From the NCBI GenBank assembly GCA_009760855.2, contig WPIO01000008.1:9847001-9911000 (forward strand): a DNA stretch of 64,000 nt. The letters are read 5' to 3'. This document shows positions 54,637 through 64,000 of the stretch, piece by piece; position 1 is the first letter of the stretch, and each line of letters opens with the position of its first letter. Under the pieces are notes generated by a model that worked only from the letters and a program-made list of their open reading frames with translations, was not told where the DNA came from and did not search any database. The position numbers were made by a program, and so were the translations under genes. The DNA is from Cristatella mucedo (taxonomy: Eukaryota; Bryozoa; Phylactolaemata; Cristatellidae).

Positions 54637-57600
54637 ACGGTTTAAAGTTAGCACTGGCTTCAGAGCGAGCCCTTTGGCTGATGGCTCTGCGACGCGGATG
54701 AATACTGGCACTCGCTTCTTGTCGCCAACACCTTCAACGCAAACATATTTTTTCGCCGTATTAAATATAACATCTGTCGGCGAAGTTCACCACCTGATGA
54801 GACGTACAATTCGCACGCTCAATGACGTGCCGAGAGTTAACGGTAACACGAAACGATAGAACTGCACTGAATCCCTTGGCGAAAATAGATCCTTAAGATG
54901 GCGCGAGAGCTACAACCCGATGCGAATGACTCTGTCAACTGCTTTGTTCCGGCTGTGTTGTAACGGCCCTAAATCGTCGGGCTTTCCAGTTCGGACTGCT
55001 TGCCAAGGTGGGCGTTGCATCGCCAACTCGGACACGCAGCTCGGTTTCGCGACCTTCACTTATCTGTCGTTGGCGAACGTCGGGCTGGCGCGACAAAAAG
55101 AAGCTTTAGCCGTCGCACCGCCGTCTTCTTCCCTGGTCAGAGGTCAAGCGGCGAAGACGACTTTTTACGATCGTCAATCGGCGGTTCGCAGCGAACCGAC
55201 ATCGACGTTGCGGCCGATCTTGTCGAAGTCGACCTACAGCACACCGCCATTCGACAAAGCTACGCTGCCATAGCCATCTGCGGCACTGCATCTAAAGCTC
55301 TCAGGTCTCTCCGAGCGTCTCACCCAGTAGGACGAGCCCTATTGACAGTGTGCCAATAGGCTTAGACCGTCCCCCACCGCAAGCATCTCGATGATAACTA
55401 AGCATTATTCTCGCTCTGTCCGTTTTCGGCCGGAAGCGACCTAGCGACCTGGTAAAACGGTGACCTGGGGCTGCTCAGCTCGACAGGGTGCTTGGCTACC
55501 AAGCAAATCGTGAACGCTCAACTGTTCATGCTTTGGATTTCCATTTTCAGTAGTTACGAATGTGCCAGCGCTTTAAAGCTGAAACTAGGACAGAGGGGCG
55601 GAGCGAGTGCGTCACGGCGAACAGCAGCCAATGGCAGGGCTGCCAGCCATCCGCTGAGTATTGGCATTGGCTACTGAGAGCTGCCAATCCGAGCTCAGCA
55701 CGCTGGGTGTCTCCTCGAAGTTCGCGCCGCGGCGGTTTTCTGCTTAAAGTGGGAATGGTTAAGTTAGACTTTAAGAGTACGTCGCACGTTTGTGTGTTCC
55801 ATGCTTTCTGTTTGGCAAGTCTATGCAGTCATATTAAAAGCCAGCTTGCATAGTAGAATGTTAGTTTCACTGCCTTCCCTAGCTTTTAATACTCGGGGCG
55901 CCAATTAACTAATCGATTGGGCGACAACCTAGGTGGAAAACAGCTTAATACGTATAGGAAGTTCTCCCTTTTTGTCGCAAGTCGGCAGCTGTCTGCACAA
56001 ACTTTGAGCTATGCAAGCTAGCTAGCGCTGTTTTGGCCCGAGCTAGTGCGGTAGTCATTGAAGCAGATGGCAGGCCGGTGCTTGCCGCTCAACGCCAGCA
56101 TCGATTAGCGGCTGCTCAGAATGCGCACCGTACAAAGTTTTGTTGGAAAGTTTTAGGATAGCTGCATTACCGAATCCTGTAATTTCACCTTACTATAGTC
56201 ACTAGGTGGTTTCACTTTCAGCTACTCACAGCGCTCAACCTTGAACTGCAGGCGAGGCTTTAGCAACTTGTCCGCTTCGTCCAGGCCTCTGGGTGGCCAC
56301 CTCGTCCTACGGAAAACTGACGCCGCTGAAAGGTATTTTGTTTGGTTTATAAACTTGACTATATTTTTCTCCCTGACGAGGCAAACTAATTTTTACCTGT
56401 ATTTTCCTGTAGCTGCGAACAGGTTTGATTCACGTTATTTTCCAGTTTAAATAACGAAAGTAAGGTCAATAAATATACATACAGAGACAGTTCTTTGAAA
56501 ATAAAATTGCTTTGCACGCACGTTATAAATAATTTAAAGTTGAAATTTTCAATTGTTTAGTTACGCCGCGCTAAAATATCAGCCCACATACTCGCACACT
56601 ACAGACAATTCAAGGCTGCCAGGAGGCGCATGGGTTTAGAGCCTCTTTGATACCGTTGTCATGTCGGGAGATTATGGGATTTCAGTCGATGGGAAATTCC
56701 TGCTTTGGGGAGTAGAAACTGAAGGCACAGTCTCCAGTGGAGTTAAGGCTCGTTAGAGGCGCAACTGAGCGACCAGGGTCAGGGGAGCGCTCACATGGTC
56801 TAATACGTAGTCTGACTAGGAAGAATCGTGGATAGATATTTGGGAGCAAAAGAATGATGGAAAATAGTAGTTAGGGGCACAGAACCATGAAGGGGAACTA
56901 ATGGGCTGTGGTATTTTATGGACCACTAATGGGCTGTGGTATTTAATTAAAACAAGGCCGAATTTTCACAATGTGATCGTGGTTGAAAGTAGGCGGACTT
57001 GGCCGAAAAGATGGTGTGGTCTGTTGAATGGTTATTCTCGAACAGGACACCCTCATTTCGTGCAGATCCTATAGGAAATATGCTGGCTGAGCCTGTCTTA
57101 ATGGTTAGGTTTTCCATTTTCTCAGATATTTTAGGCTTTCCAATATCTAATAAGCTGGTTTTTCTATCGCCGTGCAATTTGAAAAATCTTGCTAGCATCA
57201 ACATATGAATGCTCAGCAATGCATGCATCGTGGACTTAGTGACATCCTTGCTGGCCGGGAGGGATCAAGGCCTAGGTATAGCAATGTTTTATCTGCAGAA
57301 AAATGAAAGCATAGATTGTGCTATATTACACCAGCATGCTGGAGAGTACAAATTGTAAAAGCAAATGGAGCATAAAAATGTCCCTGAGATACCCCTTACT
57401 TTTGATGCTTACTACTTGACTGGTCTCCACTGCCATCTACTCACTGAGATAGTGTTTAACTCGTTTTGTGCAGTGCCAGTGATACCCAGGCGAGACCAAA
57501 GGACGCTTGAGACGCACTTTGTAATCAGTGACAAAAAAGCTTCTTTGAGATCTAGCAGAACTTAAAGTAAAAACCCTCCGAATCAGCATTCATGAGACGA

Positions 57601-58120
57601 TCGCTATTCATCCGCAGCACTACTGACACTGGGTTAATTTTTTGTGTAACGTTCCAAACTTGTTTCTCTATTTTCGAAGTTTTACATAAGAGTTCAACTG
57701 GCCTGAAACTATTCATACGGATCTGCTTGGTAGGAGCATCCATAAAGGGACTGCGCGGAATTTCCCTTGGTCCTATGAGGATTTCCTGACGAGTCGCCTG
57801 ATGACAGGCCTCGTTGAACGCGGCTGGGACAAAACTTCGTACCAAGAACATATTTATTGTGTTAGTTAGTAGACGTGAAGTTTTTTATACCGCCCTGGAA
57901 TAACCATGCCTCTATCCAAGATACAGTACCCTGTAGGAGAAAGAGCAGCCAAGCATGCAATAGCAATACAATAGCAAACATGCAATGCCAAATATGCAGT
58001 AGCAAATACTAAGCATAGCGCACAGGAAAATGCTCACGGCTGCCTTGAACTAAGACCTATTGGTAGTAATATGCACTGAATCATGCACTGGTATGCACGC
58101 AAAATGCACGTGATAACGTA

Positions 58121-59244
58121 ATTCACCAGCTTCAGGCAGTGAGTAGCCATTTAAGTATGAACGTCGTCGACGCAGGCTGCAAGGGAGATAAGTGACTCCA
58201 ATGAAGAGCTAGGTTGGCATGGGTGAATGCATAGATAAGATAGCTGAGAGAAGTCGGCGTAAAAATAAAACCCGAGGCTCTGTATGACGATGACTGCGAG
58301 AGGCTAAGTAGAGGCCTATAGTTAAAATTAAAAAGTGTGGGGCTTTTTGCCTGCGATTCAACTATTTCTGTGAAAAATAGAAATGAAGTTTTTGCAGTGA
58401 AGAACTAACCCAAGGCATCTCAGACCGGAGAACCGTAGATGTGGGCGGCGCACAGCAGTCGTGCAGAACACGATACAAGTCGTCATGTTCCACACATTAC
58501 TTAAGCAATGCGGCAGGGTGCGCTCCTGGTGGGCGAACGTCTGAGTCGCTATGAACCGGACGATGCTTAAATCCCCGTCAGGAGATTAAGACGCTGAAGT
58601 ACGGCTGCCTTTGTGTGCTGCGGCCTTTGTCGGACACCGGAGGCTGGTTCCTGCACACAGGTAATCATTGGCCGGCTGATGGCCCTTACTAGCAAGAAAA
58701 CTCTACCAGAGAAAGGATGACAAATGGCAAGCAGTATTCCGAAGGTGTGGGGAACCAGTCTCAGCTTGGCTTCATGGCAAAGCTTTGCGGCTATCGCAAC
58801 AGTCGTCTAAGACCAGATGACAAACCAAGATGAGATCGCATGTACCACGCTCGAAGGTTGATATTGAGGCGGTAGAGCTAGGGATCTGATGCTTAAGAGT
58901 CAGGTTGATATGTTAAATTTGGAATAGACTAGCTAATTCGTCACTGCAGCTTTCAGAAAGCCTAAAAAACATTTTTTAGAACGCCGCAAGGATTACTAAT
59001 ATTATTGCCGAGCAGGGAAGGGTCAAGCACATTTTACCTCAGCCAGACTGCATTGGTACGACTTACTATAGATCAACTATGGCCACTAGCGGAAAATCAA
59101 TTCTCATCTTGAATTCGATTTCATGAGTTTATTCTCAGTAGTTTTTAAATAGTTTAATATCAGCACTAAGCTTAAGCAACCTTTTTGAGGGAGTAGATCA
59201 TGCTTAGTCAGACGAAAAATCACGTTCATATGATAAATAATAGT
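58121..59244. other. Host DNA, nothing recognised
   Basis: No conserved frame, repeat or RNA signal seen on either strand. Confidence 0.4.
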
Positions 59245-59430
59245 TATGATAATATTACATTCGTATTGGTTCCTTCATAAATGCACTCTCTTTCTAGGCA
59301 CTCTATATTTTCTGTACAGGAATCATGATAATATGCTTAGTGGTGCACAGAGTCAACATGCATAATATGGTTAGTGGAAATATGCACACTGTTAGCATGC
59401 ATAAGCACACAAAGGATAAATTACAATGAC
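59245..59430 (-). repeat. Diverged CR1/L2-type retrotransposon 3' end
   Basis: CACTCTCTTTCTAGGCACTC and GTTAGCATGCATAAGCACAC match the family 3' UTR; tail degenerate. Confidence 0.65.
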
Positions 59431-59550
59431 CCCCGCAAACGCTTCGAGAAACAGATGAGACGTATATGCCGTTAAATCTGGCCAATGTAATCGCCAAGCA
59501 CAATTTGGACTTTTATGCAGACGAAACACTGCTCTACCTATGCTTTGATG

Positions 59551-59699
59551 TTCCGTTATAGCCCAGAAGGTAGCCCATCATGACCGAGGTCGTAGGTTTG
59601 ATTCCTGCAGTTTGCGATCCTTTATTGGCAACTGCAAGCGGTGGTGATAGCCCTTAAGGCTCTTATGCTGCTATAGAAATGAGGCTTTTTCAAATTAAT
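59551..59699 (+). repeat. tRNA-derived SINE, most complete copy
   Basis: A box TAGCCCAGAAGGTAGCC (59559-59575) and B box GTAGGTTTGATTCCTGC (59592-59608) are spaced as in a tRNA. The body ends GCTATAGAAATGAGGC. The D and T arms are recognisable but the acceptor stem does not close, so it is not a functional tRNA gene. Confidence 0.65.
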
Positions 59700-59745
59700 G
59701 CTGTCATTCAGTTCAAAATGCTGGCATTTTAAACTGAATGACAGC
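59700..59745. repeat. Perfect-type hairpin, 21-bp arms
   Basis: GCTGTCATTCAGTTCAAAAT (59700-59719) pairs with the reverse complement starting at 59726, one mismatch, 4-nt loop CTGG. It directly follows the SINE tail. Confidence 0.8.
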
Positions 59746-61229
59746 AAACTTTCTTAAGTTGAATGACTGGAACACCAGCATACAAACCATGGATAAAGTT
59801 GGTGTGACGCAAAAACTTGAAAGGTTTGCGCTCAAAATCGGCTCTGTAAGCAAATTTTCTGTAACATCGGTATGAAATCTCGGTGCCTCGTTTCAAAGTG
59901 ATTCATCTGTATCCGACCCCTCAGTTTCTCAGTCAAGTCTGCCTACTTTCAGCTGTGAATCATTGCAACAATTTGAACCTCAGAAAGCGCCGTCACAAAG
60001 AATTTTACCAGTAGATAGCTGCAACATGACGAGGCTTGCTGAGGATTTAAATTGATGGAGAGGAGAAGAGTTTACAGGAAAATGCTTCAAAAGCAAAGTT
60101 CCTAATGTTTGTACGACCAAGTGTGCACACTTTGTATTAGTAGTCAAACACCATGCAAACACCAGAGAATATTTGATCTAGAGCGTGAAATTTGTTTTGA
60201 TTAGACCCACGTGTGTGAGTTCGGCAGAAATCAGAATCAGCCAATCTGATGAATTCATATAGGAATTCAGCTGAGATAGCATGACAATCAGCTGAGTATA
60301 ATGAATTAGTTTCTAGAATATCTCATTATGAAGAAGAAACGTGGAATCTATTGGAGATAGAGAAAACTTTTTAAGTAAAGCAAATTTCGAAACTCGATGG
60401 CGACGGATGCCTGCCACTATTGACAGATTGTCGCTAGAGGGACTTATTTAAAGAGCTTCCGTAGACTACTTTTTTCCAATTGCACGCAGCTTGTAGTTGA
60501 GCAAAGATCGAGCGAAAATCGCTATCAAAATAGAGAATCACCCCGGCAGTTTCATTTGATCTCTGGGTACACAAGAAGGGAAAGCCTGTTGGGGATTGCT
60601 TCGGCTGTAGTGAAAAAAAGTTTTAGATTTCATCAAGGTCTTAGTCACGGCAAGTAACTCAGGCAGACGTTTCCGCCAATCAGGTCACGCATAACACGGT
60701 GGTGAGCTCGTATTAGCAGGCCGTCCACGGGCGGCACGTTGTATAAGTGGCGGCTGCTGGAATAGTGGGTGATGATGTCGATTACGATAGAGTGAGTGAC
60801 TAACTGCACAGCACTCGAGGGAAAGCAACACTCGCTGAGCGTCACAGCTGAGCGCATAGCGAACGCCTCTTTCTGTCTGCCATCGGTCGTGTGAGCCAGC
60901 CTTGAGTTTCGCCTCGAGCAGAGAAAGGTCGCAAGGCCGAAGCTGTTGCAGATAGGAAACCCAGACACGCAGGAACGCGGCTCGAAGTTAGTTATGCAAA
61001 ACATGGAAGCCTTCATGAAGCCTGTCTGACCTTTCTAAATAGCATTCAGAGTTATACATTATTAGGGCCTCATCCTTTCGTTTCCGGTCTGCTGCAGCTG
61101 GCTTACTGCCATGTCTAGTGATAGCGTCACCGGTCCGTCTGCACCTCTGTCGCCTATTGACGTGAGAACACTAGAAAGAGAAGAGCCAGCGGAGAAGTCC
61201 CTCGCCGAAGCTCCGCATTGAAGCCACTG
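59746..61229. other. Host DNA, no recognised gene
   Basis: The longest open frame is leftward, 60645-61016 (123 codons, e.g. VPPVDGLLIRAHHRVMRDL). I cannot assign it. No repeats of the window's families are seen before 61230. Confidence 0.35.
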
Positions 61230-61620
61230 GCCAGATCAGGAGTTCCAGGCAGATAGGCAAGCTGAAGGTCAATGTCCGCCACCTTCTCTCCATTATTACA
61301 GCCGCACGGTAAATATTAATGGGTTTCAGAAATGAGGCTAGCTCCTCGCGAACAGTAAGGCACCAATGTGAAAACGTTTGCAAAGCACAACGCAATGCGC
61401 TCTATTGCTTCGTCATTTTCTACCAGGCTGTCTGCTTGTCTACGCACCCAGAGGTATTTCTATCCGATGAAATAAAACGTTATAACCTTTAACAGCTTGG
61501 CTGTTCTTCGCCCATATCTCATGGGCTCTTTAAGCATTTTGCATAAACATGTGACTGGAATAACTGGGATTAGAGTAGATCTATGCAGTTCTAAAGGATT
61601 TCTCAGCGCTGGATGGAATA
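61230..61620. repeat. Third copy of the 38.6-39.8 kb repeat
   Basis: Shared blocks include AAGGCACCAATGTGAAAACG, TTTTCTACCAGGCT, TATTTCTATC and CTCATGGGCTCTTTAAGCA, in the same order as 38690-39050. Confidence 0.8.
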
Positions 61621-62912
61621 GAGAATACATCACGCTAGCAACAAGAGGTAATTTCCCCACTGCCCAAAGTAAATGCGGGATGATGCATCAACGCGATTTC
61701 TTTTCGTATCGTCTGAGCCTCCAGTTCAATTGCTCCACTGACCTCACAGCCATTTCTGGGACGCTAAACTCTGATACCTAAACACACTGATCACTGGGCT
61801 TATAGACCAGCGGCAATAACTATCAAGACTTAAGCGTGTCCGCAAGGCGCATCGTGCTTACAATGGCGACCGGCGTGCCGCGCACCGATAGGCAAATCTG
61901 AAGGAGTTCGCATAGAGAACAGAGAACGCGTGCCGTAGCTACTCTGCCTTTCGGATGCGATGTGATACGACCTGGCAGTATTATACTCATCACTGTTGGC
62001 GATATTCGTGGTCAAGCCGAAATATTATTTGCCGCACTGCATAGGAGCCAATGGCAAGTAATTAGCAAGCAATTACATCCAGCATATTATATCGTATCAG
62101 CAATTGCATTAGGATCTAATTACAGTACCGAATTCTTACAGAAATTGGTGTCTAAATGTGTGATGCGTAAGTCCCCTGGAAATATTTCTCGAGGTCATCA
62201 AATTTTTTCGGCTTAGAGTGCGAAATTATCCTTGGTTAGTTGACTTAATACCGACGGATTACTGACTTTTCTGCTTGTTAACTACTTTTTACGCTGGTTG
62301 TCGGTTTCTCATCTCTTAATTAATGAATTAGCACGTACTTTTTTGTAGCAGACCAGACATCTTGGTAGGTTTCCGCCGTAAAGCAAAAATGTATTGTAAA
62401 GCCTAGGTTATTTTTTTAAGAAGTAGAACTAGTATTGGCATTGAGACTATCATTTCCCTGGCACTCGCACACCTGGGAAATATATTTTTCAGAAAAAAAA
62501 AACAAAGTTTTACTGTTTATGAGTTTTGCAATTAAGCTTCTTGATAAAATTTCATTGCGTACACCGATTTCTCATCGAGGCCTCTGCTGCTGCTTGGGTG
62601 GCAGCGCACCGGCCGCTTCTCCCGACAGTCCTCGCATGCACTTGCTATTCGCACTTGCCGAAAGGCAAAGCTCTGACCGGGGAGTGCTCGATTGACCGGC
62701 GGCGGCGGCAATGCTTCCAGAACCACCGTGGTCAGTACGGTGTGAAGCCGAACGACAGGCGCTTGCCGCACCGACGGACCGAGATAACTGCTCCTCGTCG
62801 CGCGCCGCCTGACCTCCGTGACCCCAAGTAAGTACAGACGCCGCCTGTGCGGCGGCCGTTAATTTCGTTAAACGCTGATGGACGGCGAGTCGCGAGATGA
62901 TCTTTCGGGGCC
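61621..62912. other. Host DNA, no recognised gene
   Basis: A GC-rich open stretch at 62.6-62.83 kb ends in CCCCAAGTAAGT, a possible splice donor (AAG|GTAAGT-like). The residues (e.g. GECSIDRRRRQCFQNHRG) do not identify a family. Confidence 0.35.
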
Positions 62913-63096
62913 TTAGTAGATATAAAATGTATGGACTGGAGCCTAGGGCACATCGAATGACGTCATCAATTAAACAAATCGTCCTCTGATCAGCATTCTC
63001 GCTATCGCTTGATAGTTTGTTATTGTCCGATCTGTTTAATTGGTGACGTCATTCTCGTGACCCTATTCTCCAGTCCATTCATTGTATATCTACTTA
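62913..63096. repeat. Palindromic MITE-like element
   Basis: Arms of about 69 bp (62913-62981 and 63028-63096) are imperfect reverse complements: TTAGTAGATATA...TATATCTACTTA at the tips and AATGACGTCATCAATTAAAC against GTTTAATTGGTGACGTCATT inside. The central spacer is about 46 bp. No coding capacity. Confidence 0.75.
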
Positions 63097-64000
63097 TAGA
63101 CGTTTAGATAATTATTCATCAATTAAATAAAATTTACTATCTTTATATACGTCTCAAAACATTGATAACTTTATACGGCGGGAGGGTGAAAAAACTTAGT
63201 GATCATGGGAAACGTATTAGAGAAGAGGTAAGAAATCGTACAGGTCTTCTTCAAAAATATTCTTTCTCAAAAGACAATGTAGATGCATTGATTGCAACTC
63301 TAAGGAGACCAACATCTATAAAACTAGATAATCCAATTGCTAAGAAAACCGTTAAGCCTAAAAGCGGATGGTCTTTCGATAGAGAATCAAAGAGGTTAAT
63401 GAAAATACAAGAAACGGGATGGTTTTTAGGGAAATTCTCTTCCGATGGTAAATTCTTATATTATGAATGTATGGAACTAGATAAGAACGTAATTGATTTT
63501 GATGTAATATATGATAAGATTGGGGCAGAATTGAAACTAGTTATTAAAGAATTACTTAAAAACAAGAGCGACTTAAAAATGACACTTGTTATTTGCCCTA
63601 TTTTAGGTTCAGAAAGTGGTGCATTTAATTACCAACCATTTGCAGGAGTAAGCAATTCAAAAATAAATAGAGTTTCAGATATTGATAGAATAATTAGAAC
63701 ACAATTTGCAGCTTTAAAAAGAGAGATGAGGAATGGTTAGAAAGAGGGCCTAACTGGATTACAATTGGCATTAATGCTATTTGCGCAAAGTTTTCTTATT
63801 TTCATCATAAATGTGGTGGTAGTTATTTACCAATGCCAGTAGGATTAGAAAAAAATAAATCTACAATTAATATAAAGAATGAATCAGATAATCTCTGTGC
63901 TGTATGGTGTGTGTTAACGTTTCTTCATTGGAGAGAGAATCACCCTGAATCTACTGCCGATTTAAAACAAATATTACATGAAAAATACTCGCGCAATCTT
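63097..64000 (+). mobile_element. Second Polinton-type element (left end only)
   Basis: AT-rich viral-type DNA starts here and runs off the window. It has the same orientation and gene order start as the first element, but its end lacks the first element's inverted repeat, so it belongs to another subfamily. Confidence 0.7.
63162..64000 (+). pseudogene. DNA polymerase B N-terminal region, second element, frameshifted
   Basis: The frame is open from about 63162 to 63740 (start codon unclear; TTG at 63162 is a nominal choice) and, after a one-base shift near 63725, continues to the window end. The second part (GGSYLPMPVGL, STINIKNESDNLCAVWCVLT) is clearly homologous to SYLPLPTGL...CINIKNKDKYCALWCVLR of the first element. 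The upstream part is Lys-rich with LVICPILGSES and is not alignable by eye with the first copy. Exonuclease and polymerase motifs would lie beyond the window. Confidence 0.82.

Noticed and set aside
54900-55360. Host gene in the GC-rich insert of copy B
   Set aside because: Open frames on both strands overlap, none has family resemblance or splice signals that agree, and the stretch is absent from copy A.
59551-59699. A functional tRNA gene
   Set aside because: A and B boxes are present, but the acceptor stem does not pair and the sequence runs into a repeated SINE body found at three other places.
62600-62830. A nuclear-receptor-like zinc finger (GECSIDRRRRQC)
   Set aside because: Spacing of Cys residues does not fit the DNA-binding domain and the surrounding residues show no resemblance.

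Overview
The window is nuclear DNA from an invertebrate-like metazoan. The host-side signs are a two-exon class A GPCR gene with consensus splice sites, 5'-truncated CR1/L2-type non-LTR retrotransposon ends with (TAA)n tails, tRNA-derived SINEs, a hAT transposon and long (CT)n tracts. The species cannot be named from the sequence. Host DNA is of mixed composition. By contrast, 10.4-36.9 kb and the last 0.9 kb are strongly AT-rich and packed with genes on both strands.

The centrepiece is an integrated, decayed DNA virus of the Polinton/Maverick (adintovirus-like) type, 10394-36934, bounded by ~141-bp terminal inverted repeats. Left to right it carries: protein-primed-type DNA polymerase B; a run of small genes including four tandem paralogs; two leftward tail-fibre-like genes; small hydrophobic proteins; an HNH-AP2 endonuclease; a phospholipase-A2-domain virion protein; a zinc-ribbon plus adenovirus-type protease; a FtsK/HerA packaging ATPase; a long unknown protein; two minor-capsid (penton-like) proteins; a coiled-coil protein; the double-jelly-roll major capsid protein; a YqaJ-type exonuclease; a third fibre-like gene; a zinc-finger protein; a retrovirus-type integrase; and two leftward genes next to the right repeat. 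Capsid, protease, ATPase, polymerase and integrase together make a full virus-like set. Most of these genes carry stops or frameshifts, so the copy is a fossil. It has been hit by a 3.2-kb hAT transposon (8-bp target duplication) and by a short CR1/L2-type end. Nearly every viral gene has a TATAG-type motif directly before its start codon, and three divergent pairs share only 10-21 bp.

A second, different element of the same class begins near 63.1 kb with the N-terminal part of another polymerase B and runs off the window. A 191-bp, nearly identical piece of the first element (34287-34477) lies outside it at 37248-37438.

The host flanks are two direct copies of a ~10-kb segmental duplication (about 23-9930 and 47765-58120). 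Copy B keeps an apparently intact GPCR gene (exons 50881-51041 and 53706-54636). Copy A holds its pseudogene: altered start, frameshift, and deletion of the TM3-TM7 region. A third GPCR exon fragment lies at 45436. The rest of the host DNA holds an endophilin-like exon (37.9-38.0 kb), a ~176-bp degenerate satellite (39.8-41.6 kb), a repeat family with three copies (38.6-39.8 and 61.2-61.6 kb), SINEs, microsatellites and a ~180-bp palindromic MITE (62913-63096) just before the second viral element.
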